Positions 17,667 to 25,670 of a DNA stretch of 64,000 nucleotides are shown here, piece after piece (position 1 is the stretch's first letter; each line of letters begins with the position of its first letter). The DNA comes from an uncultured Mailhella sp. (lineage in GTDB: Bacteria; Desulfobacterota; Desulfovibrionia; Desulfovibrionales; Desulfovibrionaceae). The translations under genes and the position numbers were made by a program. Under the pieces are notes generated by a model. The model was not told the origin of the DNA, searched no databases, and was given only the letters and a program-made list of their open reading frames with translations. The stretch covers positions 1 to 64,000 of the forward strand of contig NZ_CALUYL010000009.1 of NCBI RefSeq assembly GCF_944324995.1. Reading direction: 5' to 3'.

Positions 17667-18349
17667 CATTTGTTGTCTGTTTTCATTTTTTAACCCGGGG
17701 ATATTCTTTCATGTTCCGTGTTGCTTTTGATGTCGGACGTTTTTCTGAAACGTCTGACATCGCTTGTGCGACAGGGCTTTTTGAGGAAAGACGTCAGCGG
17801 TCTGCGAGCTTGTTTTTGTCGGGATGTCCGGCGAAAAATTTTTTTGAGACGTCTGTTCGGTGAAGGGGAAGTTTGTTTTCAGAGAGGGTGCGATGAATCG
17901 GAAATGTACCGAAGGGGGAGTCTCTGGAAGCCTCGATGCAGTGCGGATGCCGCAGAATGACGGGGGATAAGTCGGGGAGATGCGGGAAAAATGGCCGTTG
18001 GTCGGTGCATGACGGTGGAAAGACGCGCGCCGGAGAGGGCAGGGGCGGGAAAGGCGTATTGCCCGGACTTTCGGCATGGGCGGAGGGATGCCGCTGCGGG
18101 ATCGGATGGCTCCGGCCATGCCTGAGCGCGTGCGGGGCAGGCGTCGGCAAGAGAAGGGCGGACGAAGAGGCGAAGCGCAGGGGCTGCCGGGCATGCGTTC
18201 CGGCGCTTCGCTGGCATTTTGGCGCGTTCAGAAAGGAGGCATGTTTTTTTCTGATGAAGCTCTGACGACGACCGGACGGAGTTCATCGACACGCCGCGGG
18301 GCAATGATTCCCCAAAGGGCAGGGAGGGCGAGGGCTGCACAAAAAGGCG
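17667..18349. other. Intergenic gap, no gene seen
   Basis: About 680 bases between the dehydrogenase promoter and the tRNA-Ala terminator. Overlapping frames on both strands are serine/proline/arginine-rich and lack start signals. Confidence 0.5.
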
Positions 18350-18380
18350 AAAAAAAAGCGGCCGGACAATGTCCGACCGC
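18350..18380 (-). terminator. Terminator of tRNA-Ala
   Basis: Arms GCGGCCGGAC and GTCCGACCGC; on the minus strand they are followed by a T run (plus-strand AAAAAAA at 18351-18357). Confidence 0.85.
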
Positions 18381-18392
18381 TGATCGTCATGG

Positions 18393-18468
18393 TGGTGGAG
18401 ATGAAGAGATTTGAACTCTCGACCCCTGCCTTGCGAAGGCAATGCTCTCCCAGCTGAGCTACATCCCC
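18393..18468 (-). tRNA. tRNA-Ala (CGC)
   Basis: Minus strand: acceptor GGGGATG/CATCTCC (one G-T pair), D arm GCTC/GAGC, anticodon stem TTGCC/GGCAG with loop TTCGCAA giving CGC, T arm GAGAG/CTCTT-type, and encoded CCA. Confidence 0.93.
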
Positions 18469-18496
18469 ACATGCTGGCCTCGCGCCAACGGGACAG

Positions 18497-18525
18497 ACTC
18501 TAGAAAAGCCGGCCGGGATTGTCAA
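18497..18525 (-). promoter_or_regulatory. Promoter of tRNA-Ala
   Basis: Minus strand -35 TTGACA (18520-18525), 17-base spacer, -10 TAGAGT (18497-18502), followed by the tRNA after 28 bases. Confidence 0.65.
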
Positions 18526-18619
18526 GCATTAATTGAAACTTTGCGTAAAAAGACAAAGGCGCGGCGTACAAACCGAACGTTCTTTGCGGGGAAACCGACG
18601 GACGCCACGGGGCGGGGCG

Positions 18620-19576
18620 TCATGCGGTTTGAAGGCAGGAGAGGCATTGCTGCGCCTCGCGCCGGAGAGCAGACTCTGCCTCTTCCCCGGACCGGAGCCC
18701 CTGTGCGGAGGCGTTTTCCATGGATTCCTCGACGAAGGGCTCCGTCGTTCCCTGGGGCCGATCGGAAGGCGCTGCACTTTCTTTGAGCACGGCCCCTGCG
18801 GCCAGAGCGGCCTTTCTGGCTGCCGCCATGGATTGCAGCGCGCCCATGCCTTTCTGGTTTTTCACGCAGGTTCCTGCGGCAAAAAGATTTCCTTCAACGC
18901 GGCCTTCGGCGTCAGCAGGCAGCACGGCTCCCTTGCCGCAGGCGCAGAAAACAAGGTCGAAGCTGTTGCGGAGCCTGTTGAGTTCGGCCTGTCCCACAGG
19001 GGAGGCGCAGCGAAATTCGATGCCCGAGCGGGAGAGCATGGTCAGGGTGCGCTCCACGATGTCTGCGGGAACCGCGGGAGAAGGCGCGGCCGGAGCCGAG
19101 CTTGATTCCTGCACGGGCGCGCGGAGCAGCGTAACGCCGGCCGAAGACGCGGCTTCGAGCACCACGACGGCGCATCCCTGTTCGCGCAGCGTCCAGGCGG
19201 CCTGAAGACCGGCGGGGCCGGAGCCGATGACGACGGCGCGCTTTCCGGACAAGGGCAGGGCGAGGGGCCGGAACAGCAGATCGCCGTATTGATCCAAGAG
19301 ATGCTTCAGCATGCGGGCGATGAACGGATGGTCGTTTCCCTTGGGACAGCCCGCCTGGGCTCCGGGATCGCCGAGCGCGGCGAGGATGCCTCCGAACGGC
19401 GTTTCTCTCCGCAGGGCCAGAGCGGCTTCCCGTTCTTGCCCGACCGCCATGAGACGGGCAGGCATGCCGTAGTTGATGCCGAGAAGGGAGCCGCGCAGGC
19501 AGGGCGGCATCGGTTCCGGGCGTTGTTGTTCACAGGCGTCGGAGAAAAAAGAGTCGTGCGGTTCGGGAGCGTTCAT
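18620..19576 (-). CDS. FAD/NAD(P)-binding oxidoreductase, reduced GltD-like protein
   Basis: A 318-residue protein with a dinucleotide fold starting at AVVIGSGPAGLQAAW (about residues 114-128), then VVVLEAASSAGVTL. A second NAD-type block leads into LFAAGTCVKNQKGMGALQSMAAARKAA, the typical FAD-binding end of GltD-like pyridine nucleotide oxidoreductases. The N-terminal region recalls the cysteine-rich Fe-S domain of GltD but keeps few cysteines. A CLSCLQTA tail remains. It is shorter than GltD (about 450-480), so the NAD domain is compressed. I start at the ATG at 19576. The electron partner is unknown. Confidence 0.68.
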   Translation of the reverse strand: MNAPEPHDSFFSDACEQQRPEPMPPCLRGSLLGINYGMPARLMAVGQEREAALALRRETPFGGILAALGDPGAQAGCPKGNDHPFIARMLKHLLDQYGDLLFRPLALPLSGKRAVVIGSGPAGLQAAWTLREQGCAVVVLEAASSAGVTLLRAPVQESSSAPAAPSPAVPADIVERTLTMLSRSGIEFRCASPVGQAELNRLRNSFDLVFCACGKGAVLPADAEGRVEGNLFAAGTCVKNQKGMGALQSMAAARKAALAAGAVLKESAAPSDRPQGTTEPFVEESMENASAQGLRSGEEAESALRREAQQCLSCLQTA

Positions 19577-19799
19577 GAAGGCGAATTCCTCTGAGTTCAG
19601 GTGGCGCGGCCTCGGACGCGCGTCTTGTGGCCGGGCGCGCATGGCGCAGCATGGTTTGCACATAGAGCCATAATCCTGTTTCCGTCAAGACGCCGCTGCG
19701 CCGGGCAGGGATGCCGGAGCAGGTCGGCGCTCGGCAGAGATCATTGCTTTTCCGTTTTTTTCGGAGCTATATGGAAGCAGAACCTTTCAGGAGGAATAT

Positions 19800-20339
19800 A
19801 TGTCTGAAAAAAGATTTCTCGGTATCTGTGGAAGCCTCCGGGCGTCTTCCCGCAACATGGGGCTGCTGCGCTGCGCGGCGCAGGTCATGCCGGAAGGCGC
19901 AACGCTGGAGATCGCCGATATTTCGGAGCTGCCCTTCTATGCGGAAGACAGGGAAAAGACGGCGGCGGTCAATACGTTCATCGATCAGGTGAAGAATGCG
20001 GACGGCTTTGTGCTGGCCGTGCCGGAGTACAACTATTCCGTGGCCCCGGCGCTGAAGAACGCGCTGGACTGGGCTTCCCGGGAGAAGGGAAACATCATGG
20101 CCGGAAAAAAGGTGGCCCTGATGGGGGCCGGCGGCGGCATGGGCACGTCCCGGGCGCAGTATCATCTGCGTCAGACGTGCGTGTATCTTGATCTGCGCGT
20201 GCTGAACAAGCCGGAAATTTTTTCCAACGCCTATTCCGACGCCTTTGCGCAGGACGGCTCCGTGGCCGACACGGAAGCCGGTCGGGCGCTGCGCGCCAAG
20301 GTGACCGAGCTCATGCGGGCGCTGTGCGGCCAGGCGTAA
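19800..20339 (+). CDS. NAD(P)H-dependent FMN reductase family protein
   Basis: A 179-residue flavodoxin-fold protein. The FMN phosphate loop is GSLRASSRNMGLL (about residues 11-23) and the second marker is VPEYNYSVAPALKNALDW (about residues 74-91), typical of the NADPH-dependent FMN reductase/quinone reductase group. AGGAGG lies seven bases ahead of the ATG. It probably supplies reduced flavin or detoxifies quinones. Divergently placed from the FAD oxidoreductase gene. Confidence 0.9.
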   Translation: MSEKRFLGICGSLRASSRNMGLLRCAAQVMPEGATLEIADISELPFYAEDREKTAAVNTFIDQVKNADGFVLAVPEYNYSVAPALKNALDWASREKGNIMAGKKVALMGAGGGMGTSRAQYHLRQTCVYLDLRVLNKPEIFSNAYSDAFAQDGSVADTEAGRALRAKVTELMRALCGQA

Positions 20340-20526
20340 AACGCGCGGCACGGCCGCTGCGGTGCAAGAAAGATACAGGCGGCGTTTCTTTGTCTTGAAC
20401 CGCGTAGGACGCCGCGGTCTGCCGGAAACGCCTGCCTGTGGCAACACGTTGTGTTCATGACGATTCCTGCCAGTCGGACGCGCGAAGCATCGACGTTCGT
20501 TTGGCAAAAATTCTTGCCAGATGCGC

Positions 20527-20991
20527 TCAGTCGTCGCGTTTCGTGGGAAGATTTTTCTTGCCGTTCATGGAAACGATGCTGATTTTGATCACGGCGGTGC
20601 GCGACAGCATGTCCGCGGGAACGGGCAGCGTGCAGCGGCTCCGGTATTTTTTTGCCAGCGCAGCCAGAGCGGCCTGTTTTTCCTCGTCGTCTACAACAAG
20701 GGAGGCGCGGCCTTCGCCGTAAAGGCTCAGATACCGGGTCGTTGCCTGTTCCCTGTCGATGCCGAGAACTTCATGCACGGAAAAGCCCGTGCCGGGGTTC
20801 TTCATGAGGCAGTCCAGCTTGCGGCCTTCCGTGGCGCAGTGAACATAGACGGCGCTGTTCCTGTACACAAAGTTGACCGGAATGACGTACGGAAATTCTC
20901 CGGCGTGAAAGGCCAGAGTCATGACGTCGGCCCGATCAAGCAGATCGGTGAAAAAGCTCTGTTCGCAGCATTCTCTATCGTGGCGTCGCAT
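20527..20991 (-). CDS. Pyridoxamine 5'-phosphate oxidase family / flavin reductase-like protein
   Basis: A 154-residue split-barrel protein. Family features are TLAFHAGEFPYVIPVNFVYRNSAVYVHCATEGRKLDCLMKNPGTGFSV, a pattern common to NimA-like and pyridoxamine-oxidase-like proteins, and later YLSLYGEGRASLV. Such proteins bind FMN, F420 or heme and reduce small molecules such as nitroimidazoles; the cofactor cannot be read here. It lies between two redox and ADP-ribose genes with no obvious operon. Confidence 0.82.
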   Translation of the reverse strand: MRRHDRECCEQSFFTDLLDRADVMTLAFHAGEFPYVIPVNFVYRNSAVYVHCATEGRKLDCLMKNPGTGFSVHEVLGIDREQATTRYLSLYGEGRASLVVDDEEKQAALAALAKKYRSRCTLPVPADMLSRTAVIKISIVSMNGKKNLPTKRDD

Positions 20992-21169
20992 GGCGTTCTC
21001 CTGAAATAGGTTGTGGATGGAGTCTGAAAGAAGGCGTGCGCCTTGTCAATCGTTTGCGTCTGACGGATACTGCGAAGGTCGGAGAGTCGGCGCGGCCGCG
21101 GACTTGTCGGCGGCGTCTTCGTTTTTGTCTGAGAGGGGCGTTTTTGCCGGAAACAAGGAGCATGAGAGC

Positions 21170-21982
21170 ATGATCGGAGCGATTATCGGCGATATTGCGG
21201 GATCCCGTTTTGAATGGCGCAACTGCAAGAGCAAGAATTTTCAGCTTCTGACGCCGGAATGCCGCGTGACGGACGACAGCGTGATGACGCTGGCCGTGGC
21301 CGACGCCTTGCTGAAAAGTGACGGAGACAGGGAAAGTCTTTCGCGTCATGCCGTGGAGTCCATGCAGGCCTTCGGCAGACGCTGGGCGCGCGGCTGTTAC
21401 GGCGGCCGCTTTTCCCGCTGGCTCATGAGCGAGCATCCGCAGCCCTACGGGAGCTTCGGCAACGGCTCGGGCATGCGGGTGAGCCCGTGCGCGTGGGCGG
21501 CCGTTTCGCTGGAGGACGCGCTGGACATGGCCGATCGGGTTACCCGCGTGACGCACGATCATCCGGAGGGCCTGCGCGGAGCCGAGGCCGTGACGGCGGT
21601 CATCTGGTATGCCGGAAAGGGTGAAAGTTCCGGGGCCATTCGCAAAATAGTGGAGGAATCCTGGTACAGGCTCGATTTCACTCTGGACGAGATTCGGGAT
21701 GACTATGGATTCGACGTCAGCTGTCAGGGATCCGTGCCGCAGGCCATTGAGGCGTTTCTGGAAGCGGACAGCGTGGAGGACGCGGTGCGCAACGCCGTTT
21801 CCCTCGGCGGAGACAGCGATACCATCGCCGCCATGGCGGGCAGCATGGCGGAAGCGAGGTTCGGCGTGCCTGCCGACCTTCGGGCGCAGGCGCTCTCGTA
21901 TCTGGACGCGCCTCTTGTGGACGTGCTGGAGCGCTTCGAGCGGCGTTTTCCCGTGTCGTTTCCGGCAGCGCCGAGCGTTTAG
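21170..21982 (+). CDS. ADP-ribosylglycohydrolase family protein (first copy)
   Basis: A 270-residue DraG/ARH-fold protein, a di-metal hydrolase that removes ADP-ribose from proteins or small molecules. The start MIGAIIGDIAGSRFEW and the TDDSVMTLAVADALL motif give the first metal ligands (consecutive Thr-Asp-Asp). The late SLGGDSDTIAAMAGSMAEARFG supplies the second set (Asp-x-Asp-Thr). All the expected ligands are present, so it is probably active. AAGGAG lies nine bases before the ATG at 21170. Its stop overlaps that of the convergent U32 gene by four bases. A second family member is at 24151. Confidence 0.93.
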   Translation: MIGAIIGDIAGSRFEWRNCKSKNFQLLTPECRVTDDSVMTLAVADALLKSDGDRESLSRHAVESMQAFGRRWARGCYGGRFSRWLMSEHPQPYGSFGNGSGMRVSPCAWAAVSLEDALDMADRVTRVTHDHPEGLRGAEAVTAVIWYAGKGESSGAIRKIVEESWYRLDFTLDEIRDDYGFDVSCQGSVPQAIEAFLEADSVEDAVRNAVSLGGDSDTIAAMAGSMAEARFGVPADLRAQALSYLDAPLVDVLERFERRFPVSFPAAPSV

Positions 21983-23244
21983 GCTTCGGCTTCCGGCATG
22001 CGGGGAGCGCTCTCGGGGCGGAGCCGCAGGTACATGCCCGGGCGAAGATCGGGAGCGTCGAGATGCACGACGCCTTCCATGCCGGGATTGAGCCTGTCCG
22101 TTTTTTCGCCGCGATGATTTTCCAGCGCGTAGGAGCCTGCCCGAAGCACGGGACGCTTCATGCCGGGCAGCAGCAGTTCGGCGTCGCTGTCGGCGTTCCA
22201 GGGGGAGCGCACCTGAATGCGCCATCCGTCGTTTCCGGCGAGCTCCAGAACGCGGGCGACGACGGGATGCGCCGTGAAATTGCGGGGCGGCTGTTCCACC
22301 CGGCGTTCCGGGAGAAAGAAGCCCGAGCAGAGCGGGCGCGAGGCCGTGTGAAAGAGTTCCGTCACAAAATCGTCGTCAGAGATTGCTTTCTGTTCGGATG
22401 AGGCGAGATTCAGGGCCGTGCGATACGCGTCGGTCACCTGCGCCACGTATCCGCCGCTTTTGGTTCTGCCTTCCAGCTTGAGCGCGGAGGGCCCCATGCG
22501 GACGATGTCGCGCATCCAGCGAATGAGGCAAAGATCCATGGGCGCCCAGACGGCGCTGAAGTTATCCTCCTGCGTGACGTCGAGAAACGGCCCGTCGCGG
22601 CGCACGGCTTCTTCCACGGTGAGCCGTATGCCGCGGTAGTCGAAGCGGCAGGGCTGGGTGCAGAGGCCGAGATTGGCAGGACGATTATTGACCCATGCCG
22701 AAATGAGGCAGTGCCCGGAAAGCGAAAGGCACATGGCTCCGTGGACGAACACTTCAAAGTCCATGTCGGGGAAGCGGCGTATGAGGGACGTCATGGCGTC
22801 CTTGCCGAGTTCGCGGGCGAGATTGATGCGTCGGACACCGACTTCCTTCCAGAATTCCACGGCGGCGGCGTTGACGGAATGCGCCTGGGTGGAGAGGTGC
22901 AGTTCGACGGAGGGGCAGAGGCGTCCGGCGAGACGGATGACGCCGGGATCGGCGGCAATGAGGCCGTCCGCGCCGAGATCCGGCAGCCGTTCGAGTTGTT
23001 CTTCCACGGCGGGCAGATGCTCGTCGAAGGGCAGGGCGTTCAGGCAGTAATAGACGCGCACACCGGCGCGATGGGCGAAGGCGATGGCGTCGGCAAGTTC
23101 CGGGCCGTCGAAGCCGCGGCATTTTGCCCGCAGGGAAAGGGCGCTGCCGCCGAGATAGACGGCGTCGGCGCCGTAGAGAACGGCGGCTTCAAGCTGTTCG
23201 CGTCCTCCGGCCGGGGCGAGAAGTTCCGGGAGGGAATGAGTCAT
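21979..23244 (-). CDS. U32 family protein (peptidase / RNA-hydroxylation type)
   Basis: A 421-residue protein with the U32 pattern: start ELLAPAGGREQLEAAVLYGADAVYLGG, then LHLSTQAHSVNAAAVEFW, then the core FVHGAMCLSLSGHCLIS and the cysteine pair CTQPCRFDY. The family includes collagenase-like enzymes and, more firmly, YegQ/TrhP-type proteins that install 5-hydroxyuridine in tRNA. The Cys residues in GAMC, GHC, LC and PC match the iron-sulfur ligand pattern. I start at the ATG at 23244 because the family motif begins there; there is no strong ribosome site. A tRNA role is more likely than proteolysis. Confidence 0.87.
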   Translation of the reverse strand: MTHSLPELLAPAGGREQLEAAVLYGADAVYLGGSALSLRAKCRGFDGPELADAIAFAHRAGVRVYYCLNALPFDEHLPAVEEQLERLPDLGADGLIAADPGVIRLAGRLCPSVELHLSTQAHSVNAAAVEFWKEVGVRRINLARELGKDAMTSLIRRFPDMDFEVFVHGAMCLSLSGHCLISAWVNNRPANLGLCTQPCRFDYRGIRLTVEEAVRRDGPFLDVTQEDNFSAVWAPMDLCLIRWMRDIVRMGPSALKLEGRTKSGGYVAQVTDAYRTALNLASSEQKAISDDDFVTELFHTASRPLCSGFFLPERRVEQPPRNFTAHPVVARVLELAGNDGWRIQVRSPWNADSDAELLLPGMKRPVLRAGSYALENHRGEKTDRLNPGMEGVVHLDAPDLRPGMYLRLRPESAPRMPEAEA

Positions 23245-23397
23245 GGCGGTAACAAGGTAAGAAGTGAACAAACGCGGAAGAGCCGCTTGCCGATAGTTAG
23301 CCTCCCTTGCGGGGAAAGACAAGCGCCGCGCGCTGGACAAAAGTTGTGCCTGTGCTTACTTATGGCCGGTGTCGCATGGTCGGCACAGGAGATTTTC

Positions 23398-24087
23398 ATG
23401 AAAGATATTCGAACGGTTCTGTTTTTGGCGCTGTTTGTTTTTTCCGGCGCGGCCCGGGCGCTGGCTGCGGGAGCCTTCGGCATAGAGCTCGGCGCCGACG
23501 TGGCGCAGTATGCGCACGGCAGTCAGCCCGTTTCCGAGCGCTGGCAGCTCAGGATGTACGAGATCACGCCTCCGTCCCCGGATTCCAGGTTCGACACCTA
23601 TGCCGTGGACACGTATCAGGGCAGGATCATCCGCATCATGGCTTCGTCGCCCGACGACGCCAGTGTGGACGGCGCTTCCACGCTGAATGTGCTTGAGAAT
23701 CTGAAGCAGGAACTGGAACGCCGCTACGGCGAGCCTTCGCTCAGTCTGGATGACGTGGAGGATGCCGGAGACGATCTGCGCGGATATCTTGCGGATGAAG
23801 GCGGTCTGGAAGTGCTGGAATGGAATTTTGCCGACGAAGAAAAGAAGGGAGACAGACCCGGAGCGGTGTATGTGTTTCTGGCCGGTTCCGAGACGGAAAA
23901 AGGCGTTCAGGCGACCTACTGCACGCTGTATCTGGAGAGCCCGGAATATCCCGCGCTCAGCGATCAGGCGGGACAGATGGAAAATCAGCAGAACGACGGC
24001 GGAGACGATCAGCAGCTGAACGATCAGCAGCTCGAAGAGATGGACGAGGATCAGCAGGAAGAAGCCGTCGACAATCAGGCCGAATAA
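23398..24087 (+). CDS. Secreted protein with an acidic glutamine/asparagine-rich tail
   Basis: A 229-residue protein of unknown function. Residues 1-24 are a signal peptide ending in LAAG-type small residues. The mature part (about 25-190) is a mixed fold beginning AFGIELGADVAQYAHG and containing RYGEPSLSLDDVEDAGDD. The last 35 residues are almost only Q, N, D and E and are likely unstructured. AGGAG precedes the ATG at 23398. It sits between the U32 gene (divergent) and the second ADP-ribosylglycohydrolase (same strand, 63 bases downstream). No family assignment is possible from reading. Confidence 0.8.
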   Translation: MKDIRTVLFLALFVFSGAARALAAGAFGIELGADVAQYAHGSQPVSERWQLRMYEITPPSPDSRFDTYAVDTYQGRIIRIMASSPDDASVDGASTLNVLENLKQELERRYGEPSLSLDDVEDAGDDLRGYLADEGGLEVLEWNFADEEKKGDRPGAVYVFLAGSETEKGVQATYCTLYLESPEYPALSDQAGQMENQQNDGGDDQQLNDQQLEEMDEDQQEEAVDNQAE

Positions 24088-24150
24088 CGAGAGGCGGAGC
24101 GCGGTTGCCAGGTTGAAGCGGCGGCCGTCCGCAGAGTGCGAGGAAAAGCT

Positions 24151-25185
24151 ATGGAAAGAAGCGCTGACGTTGTGCGCCGCGCGTGGGGATGTCTGCTCGG
24201 GCAGATTGCCGGAGATTCTCTGGGCAGTCAGGTGGAATTCAAGGACGAGGAAAAGGTCAGGGCCATGTATCCCGCCGGGATGGACGATCTGGAAGGCAGC
24301 GCCCTGTACCGCACGCTGCCCGGACAGCCTACGGACGACTCGGAGATGGCGCTGGCGCTGGCCCGCACGCTTGCCGCGGAGGGTACGTTCAACGCCGGGC
24401 GGATTTTTGCGGCCTATAAATTCTGGCTCGGCAGTCATCCCGTGGATTTTGCGCATTCGGTGTTCCGCGCGCTTCACGGCAAGCCGGATGCCCGAAGCGA
24501 GGCCAACTGCGCGCTCATGCGCGTCAGTCCTCTGGGCGTGTTCGGCGCGAGGTTCATTCCTGAAACGTCTCTTCCCTGCGACGACGGCGGAGAACCCGAC
24601 ATGGCCGGGCTGACCGGGAACGACGGCATGAGAACGCTTGCCCGCTGGGCCATGGAGGAAGCGGCGCTGACCTGTCCTCATCCTTTGTGCCGGGCGGCGA
24701 ACGTCGCATACGTGACGGCGCTGGCCTACGGCGTGCGGAGCGGCTCTCCGAAAGACATGCATCGCGCGGCGTTGACGGCGACGGCGGCGCTTTCCCGCTG
24801 GAACGACGACATGCCGCAGGCCGAGCTTTCCCGCGTACTGGATTGCCTGGAACGCGCGGCGTTTGAGCGCCCTGTCGAGTATCAGAACGACATGAGTCAC
24901 GTGCTGACCACGCTGCAGAACGGCTTCTGGCAGCTTCTCCACGCTCCCGACGCCGGGCAGGGCGTGCGTGACACCGTGATGAAGGGCGGAGACGCCGCAG
25001 CCAACGGCGCGGTGGCCGGAGCGCTGCTCGGCGCGGCTCTGGACATTGATTCCTTCCCGCAGCAGTGGGCGGACGCCGTGCTGGCCTGTCGTCCGACGGC
25101 TGATCGCGCCGACGTTCCTCAGCCCAGACCGGAAATGTTCTGGCCGCTGGACTTCATGCCTCTGGCGGAAAAACTTCTGGGATGA
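24151..25185 (+). CDS. ADP-ribosylglycohydrolase family protein (second copy)
   Basis: A 344-residue paralogue of the gene at 21170 but longer. The N-terminal GCLLGQIAGDSLGSQVEF and PTDDSEMALALARTLA carry the Thr-Asp-Asp metal motif. The second metal motif reads KGGDAAANGAVAGALLGAALD instead of GGDSDT-A, so the usual Asp-Thr in the C-terminal half is replaced by Ala-Ala-Asn. Activity could differ or the metal site could be incomplete. AGGAA precedes the ATG at 24151. It is downstream of the secreted protein and ends at a terminator. Confidence 0.88.
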   Translation: MERSADVVRRAWGCLLGQIAGDSLGSQVEFKDEEKVRAMYPAGMDDLEGSALYRTLPGQPTDDSEMALALARTLAAEGTFNAGRIFAAYKFWLGSHPVDFAHSVFRALHGKPDARSEANCALMRVSPLGVFGARFIPETSLPCDDGGEPDMAGLTGNDGMRTLARWAMEEAALTCPHPLCRAANVAYVTALAYGVRSGSPKDMHRAALTATAALSRWNDDMPQAELSRVLDCLERAAFERPVEYQNDMSHVLTTLQNGFWQLLHAPDAGQGVRDTVMKGGDAAANGAVAGALLGAALDIDSFPQQWADAVLACRPTADRADVPQPRPEMFWPLDFMPLAEKLLG

Positions 25186-25204
25186 CGCGCTGCATGAAAG
25201 CGTG

Positions 25205-25235
25205 AAAAAAGGCGGGACCTGCGGTTCCGCCTTTT
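25205..25235 (+). terminator. Terminator after the second ADP-ribosylglycohydrolase gene
   Basis: AAAAAAGGCGGGACC and GGTTCCGCCTTTT form a stem with a T run, 20 bases past the stop. Confidence 0.82.
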
Positions 25236-25248
25236 GAAGGTTATACCT

Positions 25249-25311
25249 AAAAATACCTTTTCGATAAGACGGAGTTGTTCAGGTTTCCGTCCATATCGAA
25301 AAGGTATTTTT
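25249..25311. terminator. Very long bidirectional hairpin at the island edge
   Basis: An 18-base perfect stem (25249-25266 with 25294-25311) continues with an inner stem GACGGA/TCCGTC around a 12-base loop. The A and T ends make it a terminator in both directions. It separates the normal GC-rich genome from the AT-rich glycan island. Confidence 0.8.
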
Positions 25312-25670
25312 ATGGCTATAAAACAACATCTGATACATACGAAATGACCGTGTAAGACCATATTGTCTTTCTAATTATGAATTAAAAGTAATTTATATAC
25401 ATGGCTGTAAAAAAGATAGTAAAATAATACAACATATTTTTAATCATAAATAAAATTAAATTATATACTTATGTATGATATAAATTATGTGTATATTATT
25501 GTGATATTGCCATAATATTGACAATTATTATATATAAAATTGTAAAGTTTATATAATATGATAATATTATGATATATACATAATAAGTTAAATAAATATT
25601 TATTAATATACTAGTAAATAAATATATTACGAATATATACAAGTTATAAATTACAATATATTATTGATAA
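25312..25670. other. AT-rich gap at the left island boundary
   Basis: About 360 bases, nearly all A and T, with no open frame of note. It lies between the hairpin and the 3' end of the GT9 gene. The abrupt composition change is the clearest mark of the left boundary of the glycan island. Confidence 0.85.

Noticed and set aside
17709-18194. A 161-codon minus-strand frame upstream of the alcohol dehydrogenase
   Set aside because: Proline/serine/arginine-rich with no start signal or motif; overlapping frames on both strands look the same.
25312-25670. CRISPR array or origin in the AT-rich gap
   Set aside because: No regular repeat-spacer pattern, no DnaA-box cluster; the region is simply AT-rich.
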